Assembly: GCA_002840055.1 (NCBI GenBank)
Contig: PGZJ01000010.1
Location: 1 to 60,987 of the forward strand
DNA length: 60,987 nt
Source: Gammaproteobacteria bacterium HGW-Gammaproteobacteria-11
GTDB taxonomy: Bacteria > Pseudomonadota > Gammaproteobacteria > Pseudomonadales > Pseudomonadaceae
Reading direction: 5' to 3'
The translations under genes were made by a program, and so were the position numbers. Below are positions 44,084-54,263 of this stretch, in pieces. Position 1 is the stretch's first letter, and each line of letters starts with the position of its first letter. The notes under the pieces were generated by a model that was not told the DNA's origin, did no database searches, and saw only the letters and a program-made list of their open reading frames with translations.

Positions 44084-44102
44084 GAGAAGCATTATCATTT
44101 GT
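44084..44102 (-). promoter_or_regulatory. Fur-box-like operator of the TonB2 operon
   Basis: On the minus strand the 19 bases read ACAAATGATAATGCTTCTC and match the Fur consensus at 13 positions, including a continuous AATGATAAT. It lies 38 bases upstream of the DUF3450 start. Confidence 0.6.
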
Positions 44103-44168
44103 AGCGCTATCAGCGGTCAAGCCAAGACTGCAGCTGTGACAGCCTGTCGCAGTCCGCCAGCGCTTCCC

Positions 44169-44182
44169 TTGCTCCAGATCAA
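44169..44182 (+). promoter_or_regulatory. ANR/FNR box upstream of the OmpW gene
   Basis: TTGCTCCAGATCAA matches the FNR/ANR consensus TTGAT-N4-ATCAA at nine of ten defined positions. Its centre is 41.5 bases before the start point expected from the -10 element TACCAT (44205-44210), the exact class II spacing. Confidence 0.65.
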
Positions 44183-44204
44183 TAACCCACTTCGTTGCCG
44201 TCAC

Positions 44205-44210
44205 TACCAT
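44205..44210 (+). promoter_or_regulatory. -10 element of the OmpW promoter
   Basis: TACCAT lies seven bases before a predicted start near 44217, leaving a leader of about 28 bases before the ATG at 44245. There is no good -35, as expected for an activator-dependent promoter. Confidence 0.5.
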
Positions 44211-44244
44211 AGCCCCATCAACCTACCGCAAGGAGACATCATCC

Positions 44245-44910
44245 ATGTCACGCTTTACTACTCAACTGGCCGCCGGCCTTCTGCTTGCCCCTGCCCTGCT
44301 GGCTGCCTCCGTAGTCCAGGCCCACCAGACTGGCGACGCTATCGTCCGTGTCGGCGTGGTTGCCGTTGACCCGCAGGAAAACAGTGGCAACGTCATTGTC
44401 GGCGGCGCCAATACCGGGCTGGAAGTGGGCGTCGACAGCAATGTACAGCTGGGCATCACCGGCACTTACATGCTGAGCGATAATCTGGGCATTGGCATCC
44501 TGGGCGCCACCCCGTTCAGTCACAGCATCAATCTGAATGGCGTAGGCAAGCTGGCCGACATCAAGCACCTGCCACCGACTGTGACCCTGCAGTATTTCCC
44601 GATGGCCGCTGGCTCAACCCTGCAGCCCTATGTTGGTGCTGGTCTGAACTACACCACCTTCTTCAGCGAAGACTTTACCTCGGCCAACAAAGCCGCAGGC
44701 TTCAGCGGTCTGTCACTCAGCGACTCCTGGGGCCTGGCGCTGGAAGCCGGCATGGATTACAAGCTGTCCGAGAATATGCTGCTTAACGCCTCGGTCTGGT
44801 ATGTTGATATCGAGACAGAAGCCTCCTTCAGGCTCAACGGCGTGAAGAGCAAGGTCGATGTCGAGATTGACCCGATGGTTTACATGGTCAGCCTTGGCTA
44901 CCTGTTCTGA
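44245..44910 (+). CDS. oprG: OmpW-family outer-membrane protein (OprG-like)
   Basis: The 221-residue protein has a signal peptide (about 1-26, ending VVQA) and the eight-stranded OmpW barrel: HQTGDAIVRVGVVAVDP at the front, LGITGTYMLSDNLGIGILGA, HLPPTVTLQYFPM, YVGAGLNYTTFF, and the terminal VYMVSLGYLF. OmpW proteins let hydrophobic molecules diffuse across the outer membrane; OprG of P. aeruginosa is induced without oxygen through ANR, which fits the upstream site. AAGGAG sits 13 bases before the ATG, somewhat far but clear. It is a single-gene unit ended by a terminator. Confidence 0.9.
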   Translation: MSRFTTQLAAGLLLAPALLAASVVQAHQTGDAIVRVGVVAVDPQENSGNVIVGGANTGLEVGVDSNVQLGITGTYMLSDNLGIGILGATPFSHSINLNGVGKLADIKHLPPTVTLQYFPMAAGSTLQPYVGAGLNYTTFFSEDFTSANKAAGFSGLSLSDSWGLALEAGMDYKLSENMLLNASVWYVDIETEASFRLNGVKSKVDVEIDPMVYMVSLGYLF

Positions 44911-44928
44911 GCTTCTGCCATACAAACC

Positions 44929-44954
44929 GAAACGGCCGCTTATGCGGCCGTTTT
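44929..44954. terminator. Bidirectional terminator between OmpW and the RmlD-like gene
   Basis: AAACGGCCGC (44930-44939) and GCGGCCGTTT (44944-44953) form a perfect 10-base-pair stem with a 4-base loop and T-rich ends on both strands. It serves the converging genes on each side. Confidence 0.85.
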
Positions 44955-44970
44955 CGCTTTCAGCACATCC

Positions 44971-45849
44971 TTAGTCGAATTGCCTGAGCAACTCGGACAG
45001 TTGGCTTCGCCAGGCCCGCGGCTTGATGCCGAAACTCATCAGCACTCTGCGTGACGCCAATGCCGCGTTTTGCGGCTCCCAGGCCGTATCGGTTTGCTGA
45101 TCAAAGGGTACCGATCGGATCAACGGGTCATGGTCCAGTCGCTTGCTGGCCATCAACTCCTGGGCCAGGCTTTTGGCAAAACTGATCCAGCTGGATACTT
45201 CACTGCTGCCGTAGTGATAGACGCCATACAGGGGGGCTGCACAATCAAGCTGCTTCAGCAGCGCCATAATAACCCGTGCCGCATCGGCCACGGGTGTTGG
45301 GTTGCCGCGCCATTCTTCCGCCAGCAGGACCGGCTGCTTGCTGCACAATTGGCCAATCAGCTTGCCCAATTGCCCATCAGCAGAACTGTCCAGCACCCAG
45401 CTCAGGCGCAACAGCAGATGGCGCTCACAGCTGGTCTGTAACCGGCCCTCCAGCTCACTTTGCAGTTTGCCAAGGGCATCGCCCGGCGCCAACTCGTCCT
45501 TTTCGACGTAAGGGCTTTGTTTCAGGCCGTCAAATACACGGGCACTGGACAGCTGCAATAACAGTGTGTGGCGTTCGGCACATTGCTTGATCAGCACAAG
45601 ATTGAAATCGCGGATGGCCGCCAGCGTGGCATCGTCGCAACTGCCCAACTGAAACTGCTCATGGTAGTAAGTCAGATTAACCACGCAATCCGGCGTGTGC
45701 GCAGCAAAGAGCGCAGCCAGCTCGGACGACTGCCAACCGCCGACCGGCGTCTGCGGTGCGGCAACAGCTATCCCGTCCTGGGCGGCCAGTTGCACGACAG
45801 CCTGCCCCAGAAGGCTGTCTGCACCCAGCAGCATGATGCGCATCCGCAT
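44971..45849 (-). CDS. RmlD-like sugar-nucleotide reductase family protein
   Basis: The 292-residue protein has a Rossmann fold with LLGADSLLGQAVVQLAA at the front, where RmlD (dTDP-4-dehydrorhamnose reductase) has GxxGxxG, and later text typical of the family (CVVNLTYYHEQFQLG, LQLSSARVFDGLKQSPYVEKD, LRLSWVLDSSADGQLGKL and GVYHYGSSEVSSWISFA). The usual YxxxK is not obvious: the equivalent is near GDALGKLQSELEG, with a lysine but no tyrosine. So it may not be a true reductase. I chose the ATG at 45849 with AGGA upstream. P. aeruginosa has a similar gene after oprG. Function unknown. Confidence 0.7.
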   Translation of the reverse strand: MRMRIMLLGADSLLGQAVVQLAAQDGIAVAAPQTPVGGWQSSELAALFAAHTPDCVVNLTYYHEQFQLGSCDDATLAAIRDFNLVLIKQCAERHTLLLQLSSARVFDGLKQSPYVEKDELAPGDALGKLQSELEGRLQTSCERHLLLRLSWVLDSSADGQLGKLIGQLCSKQPVLLAEEWRGNPTPVADAARVIMALLKQLDCAAPLYGVYHYGSSEVSSWISFAKSLAQELMASKRLDHDPLIRSVPFDQQTDTAWEPQNAALASRRVLMSFGIKPRAWRSQLSELLRQFD

Positions 45850-45928
45850 GCCGTTTTCCTGATCACGTGTTGGTTGATAGGCACACATTGTGCAGTGACT
45901 GCGCGCCGACGTCACGCCCCCTGAATGC

Positions 45929-46606
45929 TCAGGTGTAACTGATCATCGACTGGCGCTCATTGCTGTCCAGATGCGGCACCGTATTGAAGCTGCTCAGACG
46001 CATGTTGTGGCTATTGAAGACACAGTGAATCAGCGCCGTGTTGCGGGTTTGCAGATTCAGCTCCACCATGGTTTCGCTGGGAGCCTGCAACAACTGCCGA
46101 ACCAGCATGGCAATCGCACCGCCGGAGCTGACCGCGAGCAGGCGCTTGCCTTTGTACTGCTGTTGTATATGCGCGCGCACCGAGTCAAGCCGATGCTCAA
46201 AGTGGGCCCAGGTTTCCGGCAGGTCACCCTGCAGCTCGCCGCGCGACCACATCACGATGGCGCGCTTCAGACGCTTGAAAAAATCCGCCACGGCCGGCTT
46301 GTCAGGCAAGGCTTCAGCCGGGAACTGTGCCAGATAGGCATGCAGTATGGCGTGAAAATCGAATTCGTTGAGTTCGCGAAACACCTCAAAGCGCACAGCA
46401 TCCAGACCCAGGCCGGCACAGATGCCTTCGGCGGTTTCCCGGTGGCGCACCATGTCGCCGGTCAGTATGTGGTCGAACTGCATGTTGCGCTGCTGGAAAT
46501 ACTCACCCAGCAAACGCGCCTGCTGATGGCCGAGGGGTGAAAGCTGGTCATAATTGCTTGAGCCAAAGGAAGCTTGGCCATGGCGCACAAAGTAGATCTC
46601 GGACAT
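45929..46606 (-). CDS. Histidine phosphatase family protein
   Basis: The 225-residue protein begins with the RHG catalytic motif of histidine phosphatases (IYFVRHGQASFGSSNYDQLSP, catalytic H9), followed by GHQQARLLG and a late VSSGGAIAMLVRQ that supplies the second histidine-region, although there the motif reads SSGG where phosphatases usually have SHGG. The altered second site may lower or change activity. Substrate unknown; sugar phosphates and phosphoproteins are both handled by the family. It lies 13 bases downstream of nothing shared, and ssb follows upstream across a terminator. Confidence 0.8.
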   Translation of the reverse strand: MSEIYFVRHGQASFGSSNYDQLSPLGHQQARLLGEYFQQRNMQFDHILTGDMVRHRETAEGICAGLGLDAVRFEVFRELNEFDFHAILHAYLAQFPAEALPDKPAVADFFKRLKRAIVMWSRGELQGDLPETWAHFEHRLDSVRAHIQQQYKGKRLLAVSSGGAIAMLVRQLLQAPSETMVELNLQTRNTALIHCVFNSHNMRLSSFNTVPHLDSNERQSMISYT

Positions 46607-46636
46607 CAGATAATCGTCCTTGCTGTAGACAAAATA

Positions 46637-46683
46637 AAACCCGGCTGGCGGGAGGAATAACCATCCTCGACCAAACCGGGTTT
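46637..46683 (-). terminator. Terminator after ssb
   Basis: AAACCCGG (46637-46644) and CCGGGTTT (46676-46683) form an 8-base-pair stem around a 31-base loop. On the minus strand it continues into TTTATTTTG, giving a T-rich tail. It separates ssb from the histidine phosphatase gene. Confidence 0.65.
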
Positions 46684-46699
46684 AGCGAACAGCGTTATC

Positions 46700-47185
46700 T
46701 CAGAACGGAATATCGTCATCAAAGCTGTCGTAATCCGGAGCAGCCTGTTGCGGTGCCTGCTGAGCCGGTTGCGGCGCAGACTGCTGGGCCGGACGCTGCT
46801 GCTGCGGGCGGCTTTGACCTGCCGCCTGTTCGCCGCCACCAGGACGACCATCAAGCAGCTGCATCTGACCGCCCATATCGACCACCACCTCAGTGGTGTA
46901 GCGCTTGACGCCATCCTTTTCCCATTCGCGGGTTTGCAGGCGGCCTTCGATATACATTTTCGAGCCCTTGCGCACGTACTCGCCAACCACCTCGGCAATG
47001 CGGCCAAAGAACACTACCCGATGCCATTCCGTGCGTTCCTGCTGCTGCCCGGTCTGCTTGTCCTTCCAGCTGTCGCTGGTGGCAAGGGTGACGTTGGCAA
47101 CGGCATTACCATTGGGCAGGTAGCGGACTTCGGGGTCCCCCCCAACGTTACCAATCAGAATTACTTTGTTGACGCCTCTGGCCAT
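46700..47185 (-). CDS. ssb: Single-stranded DNA-binding protein
   Basis: SSB coats single-stranded DNA and recruits repair and replication enzymes through its acidic tail. The 161-residue protein has an OB fold (about 1-110: [56 protein letters not shown]), a glutamine- and proline-rich linker (about 118-148), and the canonical DDDIPF tip. I chose the ATG at 47185 because it starts the known protein; the frame continues 22 codons upstream inside the MFS gene. The order ssb-MFS-uvrA is as in P. aeruginosa. Confidence 0.97.
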   Translation of the reverse strand: MARGVNKVILIGNVGGDPEVRYLPNGNAVANVTLATSDSWKDKQTGQQQERTEWHRVVFFGRIAEVVGEYVRKGSKMYIEGRLQTREWEKDGVKRYTTEVVVDMGGQMQLLDGRPGGGEQAAGQSRPQQQRPAQQSAPQPAQQAPQQAAPDYDSFDDDIPF

Positions 47186-47213
47186 TGTTCTTCTCCTGAT
47201 ATGCGGGACGGGC

Positions 47214-48584
47214 TCAGGCCGGATTGACAACCCGGTCCAGGGCCTGAGCATCCAGCACCTGTGAATCGACTTTTAAATAGACGGCGACCTCTTCGGCCAC
47301 CACCACCGCTTCCACTACCCCCGGCACCGCCAGAATCCGCTGAGGCAAGGCCTGATCCCCAAGCAAATGGGCAGCCAAGGGCATACGATAACTTGTCACA
47401 TAGGGCGGTTCGCCCATGGTAACACCAATCACCCACCATGAAAGAGCCAGCAGCATGCAGCAGAGGAAAACCCCGCCCAAGCCCCAGACCCCGAACACCG
47501 CACCACCGAGCACACCGCCCAGAGCGGCACCGGCAAACTGGCTGGTGGAATAAATCCCCATGGCCGTCCCCTTGGCGCCGGCCGGTGCAATCTTGCTCAA
47601 CAGCGACGGCATGGTCGCCTCAAGCAGATTGAAGCCGACAAAGAACAGCACAATCGCCGCTACCAGCCAGGGCAAGGACGACGTGCTCAGCCACAGTACC
47701 GGCTGCACCAGGGCCAACAGCAGAATGGCGCCCAGTACTACACGCTTTACCTGACGCTGACGTTCGGCGTAGATAATGAACGGCACCATGGCAAAAAATG
47801 ACAACAACAAGGCGGCCAGATACACCCACCAATGCTCCTCGCGGGGCAAGCCTGCCTGTTCCTGCAAGGCCAGGGGAATGGCAACAAAACTGGCCATCAG
47901 AATGGCGTGCAGTACCGCTATACCGTAATTGAGTCTTAGCAGATCAGCATTATGCAGGCTGGCCATAAAGGCACCCTTGGCCACCCCAGCCTCTCTGTGC
48001 GGCAATGCCATGGTCGGATTGGGCACCACCCAGAGCACCAGCACTATCCCAATCAGTGCCAGCAGAGTGGTGACCAGAAACACGCCCTGCAGTCCGGCCA
48101 TACCCGCAATGACCGGCCCCGCCACCATGGCCACGGCAAAGGACAGACCGATGCTCATGCCGATCAAGGCCATGGCCTTGGTCCGATGCTGTTCACGGGT
48201 CAGGTCGGCGACCAGGGCCATGACCGCCGCCGCAATGGCACCAGCACCCTGCAGAATGCGACCGGCAATCACCCCAGCCATACTGTCGGCTTGCGCCGCC
48301 AGCAAGCCACCCAAGGCAAACAGAATCAGTCCGCCGATAATCACCGGCTTGCGGCCAATGCGATCCGACAGCATGCCAAAGGGAATTTGCAGAAACGCCT
48401 GGGTCAGACCGTAGGCACCAATAGCCACACCGATCAACAGCGGTGTGGCGCCACTCAAACTGTCGCTGTAGGTGGCCAGTACCGGCAGGACCATGAACAG
48501 TCCAAGCATGCGAAAGGCAAATACGGCCGCCAGCGAGCTGGCGGCGCGCTGCTCGGCTGATGTCATTCTGTCGGCCTGATGCAT
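47214..48584 (-). CDS. MFS transporter of the YajR type
   Basis: The 456-residue protein has twelve membrane helices in two MFS halves ([40 protein letters not shown] with the conserved loop motif DRIGRK, and [20 protein letters not shown]). The last 60 residues leave the membrane and form a ferredoxin-like YAM domain ([20 protein letters not shown]), as in E. coli YajR. I chose the ATG at 48584; an ATG six codons on (48566) is possible, and a longer frame upstream reads into the uvrA promoter. It is upstream of ssb with 28 bases between. The substrate is unknown. Confidence 0.88.
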   Translation of the reverse strand: MHQADRMTSAEQRAASSLAAVFAFRMLGLFMVLPVLATYSDSLSGATPLLIGVAIGAYGLTQAFLQIPFGMLSDRIGRKPVIIGGLILFALGGLLAAQADSMAGVIAGRILQGAGAIAAAVMALVADLTREQHRTKAMALIGMSIGLSFAVAMVAGPVIAGMAGLQGVFLVTTLLALIGIVLVLWVVPNPTMALPHREAGVAKGAFMASLHNADLLRLNYGIAVLHAILMASFVAIPLALQEQAGLPREEHWWVYLAALLLSFFAMVPFIIYAERQRQVKRVVLGAILLLALVQPVLWLSTSSLPWLVAAIVLFFVGFNLLEATMPSLLSKIAPAGAKGTAMGIYSTSQFAGAALGGVLGGAVFGVWGLGGVFLCCMLLALSWWVIGVTMGEPPYVTSYRMPLAAHLLGDQALPQRILAVPGVVEAVVVAEEVAVYLKVDSQVLDAQALDRVVNPA

Positions 48585-48718
48585 GATGGATCCCGATTCT
48601 GGAAAAGCGCGAATTCTAGCACGCTTCAATCGGTCGGACAGTGGCTGTACACCCGCGGTTACCGACACGTCTGGTTGCAAAGCGGCGAGCAAATATCCGG
48701 ATTGACTCAATGCGGCTT

Positions 48719-48748
48719 TTGCCGGTGCTGGCGTGGACAACGTATACT
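48719..48748 (+). promoter_or_regulatory. Probable sigma-70 promoter of uvrA
   Basis: TTGCCG (48719-48724) and TATACT (48743-48748) are separated by 18 bases, giving a start near 48755 and a leader of about 27 bases. I looked for a LexA box in the gap and saw none. Confidence 0.5.
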
Positions 48749-48781
48749 ATGCGGCTTTGCTGGCTGCCGGGTAAATGTACT

Positions 48782-51616
48782 GTGGATACCATCCTGATTC
48801 GTGGGGCTCGCACCCATAACCTGAAGAACATTGACCTTGATCTGCCGCGCGACAAGCTGATTGTGATTACCGGGCTGTCCGGGTCCGGCAAGTCCTCACT
48901 GGCCTTTGACACGCTTTACGCTGAAGGCCAACGCCGCTATGTGGAATCGCTCTCGGCTTACGCCAGACAGTTCCTGTCGATGATGGAAAAGCCCGATGTC
49001 GATCACATCGAAGGCCTTTCTCCAGCGATCTCCATCGAACAGAAGTCCACCTCGCACAACCCGCGCTCCACGGTCGGCACCATTACCGAGATCTATGACT
49101 ACCTGCGCCTGTTGTTTGCCCGGGTCGGCATTCCACGCTGCCCGGACCATGATCTGCCGCTGGCGGCTCAAACCGTCAGCCAGATGGTGGATCAGGCACT
49201 GGCCTTGCCCGAGGGCAGCAAGCTGATGCTGCTGGCGCCGGTCATGCGTGAGCGCAAGGGTGAGCATCTGGCGCTGTTTGATGAACTGCGCGCCCAGGGT
49301 TTCGTGCGTGCGCGTATCAATGGTCGCATCCATGATCTGGACGAAGCACCGGCACTGGAAAAGAACCGCAAACACACCATCGAAGTGGTGGTTGACCGCT
49401 TCAAGGTACGTGACGACCTGCAACAGCGGCTGGCGGAATCCTTTGAAACCGCACTGAATCTGGCTGACGGCATCGCCATCATTGCACCCATGGACGGTGA
49501 AGAAGGCGAGGAGCTGACCTTCAGCGCGCGTTTTGCCTGCCCGCAGTGCGGCCATTCGATCAGCGAGCTGGAACCCAAGCTGTTCTCCTTCAACAACCCG
49601 GCTGGCGCCTGTCCGACCTGCGACGGCCTGGGCGTCAAACAGTTCTTTGACACCCGGCGCCTGGTCAACAGCGAACTGACGCTGGCCGAGGGCGCGATAC
49701 GCGGCTGGGACCGACGCAACGTCTACTACTTCCAGATGCTCAGTTCACTTGCCGACCACTATGGTATGTCACTGGACATACCCTTTGCCGAGCTGGACCC
49801 CAAGCATCAGCAAAAGGTATTGCACGGCACCGGCACCGAGCTGGTCAGCTTCCGCTACCTGAATGACCGCGGCGATATCGTCAAGCGCGAGCACCCCTTT
49901 GAAGGCATTGTGCCGAACCTTGAGCGCCGCTATCGCGAGACCGAATCACAAAGCGTGCGTGAAGAGCTGGCCAAGTACCTGAGCACCCAGCCCTGCCCTT
50001 CCTGCAGTGGCACCCGGCTGCGCCGCGAGGCCCGTCACGTATTTATCGATGGTCGCAACCTGCCCGGGGTAACTACCCTGCCGGTCGGTGAAGCCGCCGA
50101 GTATTTCAGCCAACTGCACCTGGATGGCAGCCGCGGTGATATTGCCGAAAAGATTCTCAAGGAAATCCGTGCACGCCTGATGTTTCTGGTCAACGTCGGC
50201 CTGGATTATCTGTCGCTTGATCGCAGCGCCGACACCCTCTCAGGCGGTGAAGCCCAACGCATTCGCTTGGCCAGCCAGATCGGTGCCGGTCTGGTCGGCG
50301 TCATGTACATCCTTGATGAACCCTCGATTGGCCTGCATCAACGCGATAACGAGCGCCTGCTCTCGACCCTGATTCACCTGCGCGACCTGGGCAATACGGT
50401 TATCGTCGTTGAGCATGACGAGGATGCCATTCGCCTGGCTGACTATGTCGTGGATATCGGCCCCGGAGCTGGCGTACATGGCGGCCAGATTGTTGCCCAC
50501 GGCACGGCTGAAGAGGTCATGAACAACCCGGCCTCGCTGACCGGCAAGTACCTGTCCGGCAAGGTCAAGATTCCCGTTCCGGCCAAGCGAAATCCGCCAA
50601 AGAAGGACAAGTGGCTGAAGCTGCATGGTGCCTGTGGCAATAACCTGCACAAGGTCAATCTGGATATTCCGGTTGGCCTGATGACCTGTGTTACCGGGGT
50701 CTCCGGTTCGGGCAAATCAACCCTGATCAACAATACCCTGTACCCGATTACCGCCACTGCCCTGAACGGTGCGACGACCCTCGAAGCATCGCCCTATGAC
50801 AGCTTTGATGGTATGCAACATATCGACAAGGTCGTGGATATTGATCAGAGCCCGATCGGCCGCACACCGCGCTCCAACCCGGCCACCTATACCGGGCTCT
50901 TCACCCCGATTCGCGAGCTCTTTGCCGGCACCCAGGAAGCCCGCTCGCGTGGCTACAAGGCTGGACGCTTTTCCTTCAACGTCAAGGGCGGGCGCTGTGA
51001 AGCCTGCCAGGGCGATGGCCTGATCAAGGTTGAAATGCATTTCCTGCCGGACATCTATGTGCCCTGCGATGTCTGCAAAAGCAAGCGCTACAACCGTGAG
51101 ACCCTGGAAATCAAATACAAGGGCAAGAACATCCACGAGGTACTGGAGTTCACCATCGAGGAAGCCCGCGAGTTCTTCGATGCTGTACCAGCGCTGGCGC
51201 GCAAGCTGCAGACCCTGATTGATGTGGGCCTGTCCTACATTCGCCTGGGCCAGTCCGCCACGACCCTGTCCGGTGGTGAGGCGCAACGCGTCAAGCTGGC
51301 CCGCGAGCTGTCCAAGCGCGATACCGGAAAGACCCTGTACATCCTCGACGAACCCACTACCGGCCTGCACTTTGCCGATATTCAGCAGTTGCTCGACGTA
51401 CTCCACCGTTTGCGCGACCACGGTAATACGCTGGTGGTAATCGAGCACAACCTGGATGTGATCAAGACTGCTGACTGGCTGGTGGATCTGGGACCCGAGG
51501 GTGGCTCCAAGGGTGGCTATATCATTGCCACTGGTACACCGGAGCATGTCTGCACTGTCGAGGCATCGTACACCGGCAAGTTCCTGGGGCCTTTGCTTGA
51601 GCGAGATCGCGACTAA
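48782..51616 (+). CDS. uvrA: Excinuclease ABC subunit A
   Basis: UvrA finds bulky DNA damage and loads UvrB in nucleotide excision repair. The 944-residue protein has two ABC ATPase modules with Walker A motifs GLSGSGKSS (31-39) and GVSGSGKST, signatures [14 protein letters not shown] and [14 protein letters not shown], and two zinc modules ([10 protein letters not shown] with CPTCDG, and CEACQGDG with CDVCKS). The start is a GTG; this reading gives the length known for pseudomonad UvrA, while the frame extends upstream for 47 codons through the promoter. No strong ribosome site is seen. The gene is divergent from the MFS-ssb unit. Confidence 0.96.
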   Translation: MDTILIRGARTHNLKNIDLDLPRDKLIVITGLSGSGKSSLAFDTLYAEGQRRYVESLSAYARQFLSMMEKPDVDHIEGLSPAISIEQKSTSHNPRSTVGTITEIYDYLRLLFARVGIPRCPDHDLPLAAQTVSQMVDQALALPEGSKLMLLAPVMRERKGEHLALFDELRAQGFVRARINGRIHDLDEAPALEKNRKHTIEVVVDRFKVRDDLQQRLAESFETALNLADGIAIIAPMDGEEGEELTFSARFACPQCGHSISELEPKLFSFNNPAGACPTCDGLGVKQFFDTRRLVNSELTLAEGAIRGWDRRNVYYFQMLSSLADHYGMSLDIPFAELDPKHQQKVLHGTGTELVSFRYLNDRGDIVKREHPFEGIVPNLERRYRETESQSVREELAKYLSTQPCPSCSGTRLRREARHVFIDGRNLPGVTTLPVGEAAEYFSQLHLDGSRGDIAEKILKEIRARLMFLVNVGLDYLSLDRSADTLSGGEAQRIRLASQIGAGLVGVMYILDEPSIGLHQRDNERLLSTLIHLRDLGNTVIVVEHDEDAIRLADYVVDIGPGAGVHGGQIVAHGTAEEVMNNPASLTGKYLSGKVKIPVPAKRNPPKKDKWLKLHGACGNNLHKVNLDIPVGLMTCVTGVSGSGKSTLINNTLYPITATALNGATTLEASPYDSFDGMQHIDKVVDIDQSPIGRTPRSNPATYTGLFTPIRELFAGTQEARSRGYKAGRFSFNVKGGRCEACQGDGLIKVEMHFLPDIYVPCDVCKSKRYNRETLEIKYKGKNIHEVLEFTIEEAREFFDAVPALARKLQTLIDVGLSYIRLGQSATTLSGGEAQRVKLARELSKRDTGKTLYILDEPTTGLHFADIQQLLDVLHRLRDHGNTLVVIEHNLDVIKTADWLVDLGPEGGSKGGYIIATGTPEHVCTVEASYTGKFLGPLLERDRD

Positions 51617-51622
51617 AGCCGT

Positions 51623-51725
51623 AAGCTTCAAGCTTCAAGCTTCAAGCTTCAAGCACAAGTCTAGGCCTGCTCTCAGGGTTTTTCTTGTAGCTTGTAGCTA
51701 ACGGCTTGCAGCTAGCGCGCAAGCG
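51623..51725. repeat. Heptad repeats forming an imperfect hairpin after uvrA
   Basis: AAGCTTC is repeated in tandem four times (51623-51650) and then partly (AAGC). A second group, CTTGTAG twice and CTTGCAG (51684-51711), is an approximate reverse complement of the first. Together they can form a long imperfect stem. Such 7-base repeats occur after genes in other pseudomonads. Confidence 0.7.
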
Positions 51726-51738
51726 CTATTTCAGGCAC

Positions 51739-51768
51739 AAAAAAACCGGACACTAGGTCCGGTTTTTT
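51739..51768. terminator. Bidirectional terminator after rplQ
   Basis: ACCGGAC (51745-51751) and GTCCGGT (51757-51763) form the stem of a hairpin flanked by seven A and six T, giving a T run on either strand. It ends the alpha operon on the minus strand, and uvrA on the plus strand. Confidence 0.9.
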
Positions 51769-51782
51769 CTAACGCTTTGCTA

Positions 51783-52166
51783 TCACTCTTCGCTGGCAGC
51801 AGCCAGATCAGGGCGATCAACCAGCTCGACGTAGGCCATGGGCGCAGCATCACCAGCGCGGAAGCCGCACTTGAGGATGCGCACATACCCGCCGGGACGG
51901 TCTGCATAACGCTTGCCCAGGTCATTGAACAGCTTGCCAACAGCTTCTTTGCTGCGGGTGCGGTCAAATGCCAGACGGCGATTGGCGACGGTATCTTCCT
52001 TCGCCAGGGTGATCAGAGGCTCGGCTACACGGCGCAATTCCTTGGCCTTGGGCAGAGTGGTTTTGATCAGTTCGTTCGCGAACAGCGACACCGCCATGTT
52101 CTGGAACATGGCCTTACGGTGTGAGCTGGTCCGACTCAGGTGACGACCACTTTTACGATGACGCAT
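51783..52166 (-). CDS. rplQ: 50S ribosomal protein L17
   Basis: L17 is a large-subunit protein near the exit-tunnel region. The 127-residue protein starts [20 protein letters not shown], the standard front of the family, and continues with [19 protein letters not shown]. It is the last gene of the alpha operon, 26 bases after rpoA, and a terminator follows. In P. aeruginosa katA and bfrA lie beyond; here uvrA comes directly. Confidence 0.97.
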   Translation of the reverse strand: MRHRKSGRHLSRTSSHRKAMFQNMAVSLFANELIKTTLPKAKELRRVAEPLITLAKEDTVANRRLAFDRTRSKEAVGKLFNDLGKRYADRPGGYVRILKCGFRAGDAAPMAYVELVDRPDLAAASEE

Positions 52167-52192
52167 CTCTCAATTCCTCGGTGTCGAGACGA

Positions 52193-53194
52193 TTAGGCCG
52201 AAACCTTGTCGTCCTTCTTCAAGCTTGCAGGCGGCCAGTTGTCCAGACGCATACCCAGTGACAGACCACGTGAGGCCAGAACATCCTTGATCTCGGTCAG
52301 GGATTTCTTGCCCAGGTTCGGGGTCTTCAGCAACTCCACTTCGGTACGCTGGATCAGATCGCCAATATAGTAAATATTTTCGGCCTTCAGACAGTTGGCT
52401 GAACGTACAGTCAGCTCAAGGTCATCTACCGGACGCAACAGGATCGGATCAATCTCGTCTTCCTGCTGCTCTACAACAGGCTCGTTGTCACCTTTCAGGT
52501 CAACGAAGGCGGCCAACTGCTGTTGCAGAATGGTCGCTGCACGACGGATAGCTTCTTCAGCATCCAGCGTACCGTTGGTTTCCAGATCGATAACCAGCTT
52601 GTCCAGGTTGGTACGCTGCTCAACACGCGCGCTTTCAACGACATAGGCCACACGGCGAACCGGGGTATAAGTCGCATCCAGCTGCAGACGGCCAATCGAA
52701 CGACTTTCATCGTCATCGGACTGACGTGCATCAGCAGGCTCATAACCGCGGCCACGGGCCACGGTCAGTTTCATGCTCAGCGAACCGTTGTCGGACAAGG
52801 TTGCAATCAGGTGATCAGGGTTGATGATCTCAACATCGTGATCCAGCTGAATATCAGCTGCAGTAACCTGGCCCGGACCTTTTTTGGTCAGGGTCAGCGT
52901 CACATGATCGCGGCCATGCATCTTGATCGCCAACCCTTTCAGGTTGAGCAGGATCTCGATGACATCTTCCTGAACGCCTTCAATGGCGCTGTATTCATGC
53001 AAAACGCCGTCGATTTCCGCCTCTACCACAGCACAACCGGGCATGGAGGAGAGCAGAATGCGACGCAACGCATTGCCCAGGGTATGACCAAAACCACGCT
53101 CCAACGGCTCAAGAGTGATCTTGGCACGTGTGGGTGAGGTTTCCTGTACGTCAATATGACGCGGTGTTAGAAACTCGGTAACCGAACTTTGCAT
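52193..53194 (-). CDS. rpoA: RNA polymerase alpha subunit
   Basis: RpoA nucleates RNA polymerase and contacts promoters and activators. The 333-residue protein has an N-terminal dimerisation domain ([26 protein letters not shown]-like text) and a C-terminal domain (about 250-320: [40 protein letters not shown]) that includes the UP-element-binding residues. It lies between rpsD and rplQ in the alpha operon with 25 and 26 bases on each side. Length and motifs are those of pseudomonads. Confidence 0.98.
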   Translation of the reverse strand: MQSSVTEFLTPRHIDVQETSPTRAKITLEPLERGFGHTLGNALRRILLSSMPGCAVVEAEIDGVLHEYSAIEGVQEDVIEILLNLKGLAIKMHGRDHVTLTLTKKGPGQVTAADIQLDHDVEIINPDHLIATLSDNGSLSMKLTVARGRGYEPADARQSDDDESRSIGRLQLDATYTPVRRVAYVVESARVEQRTNLDKLVIDLETNGTLDAEEAIRRAATILQQQLAAFVDLKGDNEPVVEQQEDEIDPILLRPVDDLELTVRSANCLKAENIYYIGDLIQRTEVELLKTPNLGKKSLTEIKDVLASRGLSLGMRLDNWPPASLKKDDKVSA

Positions 53195-53219
53195 GGGGGC
53201 ACCTTTTGCTGTCTGTCAC

Positions 53220-53840
53220 TTACTTGGAGTAGAGCTCGACGATCAGGTTTTCGTTGATGTCGGCATACAGATCACTCCGTGAGGGCAGGCTTTTAAAGAC
53301 ACCTTCCTTCTTGGCGGAATCAACTTCCAGCCACTCGGCCTGACCGCGCTGGGCAGCAAGTTCCAGAGAGCTGTTGATTCGCAACTGGTTCTTGGCCTTT
53401 TCACGCACGGCAACAACATCACCGGGAGAAACCAGGTAAGAAGCAATGTTCACAGTCTTGCCGTTAACGCTGATTGCCTTGTGGGACACCAACTGACGCG
53501 ACTCGGAACGGGTTGCACCAAAGCCCATACGGTATACAACGTTATCAAGACGACGCTCGAGCAGTTGCAGCAGGTTCTCACCGGTTGCGCCCTTCAGACG
53601 GGCAGCTTCCTTGTAATAGTTGCTGAATTGACGCTCAAGAACGCCATAGATGCGACGTACTTTTTGTTTCTCGCGCAGCTGGGTGCCGTACTCTGAGAGA
53701 CGACCACGACGCTGACCGTGCACACCAGGAGGGGTTTCCAGGTTGCACTTGGACTCGAGGGCGCGGGCGCCACTCTTGAGGAACAGGTCAGTGCCTTCGC
53801 GACGAGACAGTTTACACTTGGGACCAATATATCTAGCCAT
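53220..53840 (-). CDS. rpsD: 30S ribosomal protein S4
   Basis: S4 starts 30S assembly and, in E. coli, represses the alpha operon at its rpsM leader. The 206-residue protein begins [20 protein letters not shown]; the frame continues 32 codons upstream inside the rpsK region and is not used. The S4 RNA-binding domain (about 95-155: [39 protein letters not shown]) is clear. It is of the form without the zinc-binding cysteine motif: only single cysteines (KCKLS, KCNLE) occur at the front. Confidence 0.97.
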   Translation of the reverse strand: MARYIGPKCKLSRREGTDLFLKSGARALESKCNLETPPGVHGQRRGRLSEYGTQLREKQKVRRIYGVLERQFSNYYKEAARLKGATGENLLQLLERRLDNVVYRMGFGATRSESRQLVSHKAISVNGKTVNIASYLVSPGDVVAVREKAKNQLRINSSLELAAQRGQAEWLEVDSAKKEGVFKSLPSRSDLYADINENLIVELYSK

Positions 53841-53853
53841 TTCCGTCTCCTGG

Positions 53854-54243
53854 TTACACGCGGCGCTTTTTAGGCGGGCGACAGCCGTTATGTGGGATGG
53901 GGGTGACATCGGTGATGCCGCTGATCTTGTAACCACAAGAGTTCAGCGCACGCACAGCAGATTCACGACCCGGGCCTGGGCCCTTCACATTAACGTCGAG
54001 GTTTTTCAAGCCGTATTCCAAAGCAGCCTGACCAGCACGCTCCGCTGCAACCTGAGCAGCAAAGGGGGTGCTTTTACGCGAACCACGGAAACCGGAACCA
54101 CCAGAAGTCGCCCAGCTCAGAGCGTTGCCCTGACGGTCGGTAATGGTAATGATGGTGTTGTTGAAAGACGCATGGATGTGGGCGATCCCATCAACCACCG
54201 TCTTTTTTACTTTCTTACGTACACGAGCAGCAGGCTTAGCCAT
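53854..54243 (-). CDS. rpsK: 30S ribosomal protein S11
   Basis: S11 forms the platform of the 30S subunit with S18 and S21. The 129-residue protein contains [40 protein letters not shown] and the conserved tail [18 protein letters not shown]. It sits between rpsM and rpsD in the alpha operon. Confidence 0.98.
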   Translation of the reverse strand: MAKPAARVRKKVKKTVVDGIAHIHASFNNTIITITDRQGNALSWATSGGSGFRGSRKSTPFAAQVAAERAGQAALEYGLKNLDVNVKGPGPGRESAVRALNSCGYKISGITDVTPIPHNGCRPPKKRRV

Positions 54244-54263
54244 ATCTGTATATTCCTTCGCGA

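Noticed and set aside
48585..48781. LexA (SOS) box before uvrA
   Set aside because: I searched the gap for CTGT-N8-ACAG and close variants and saw none good enough to report.
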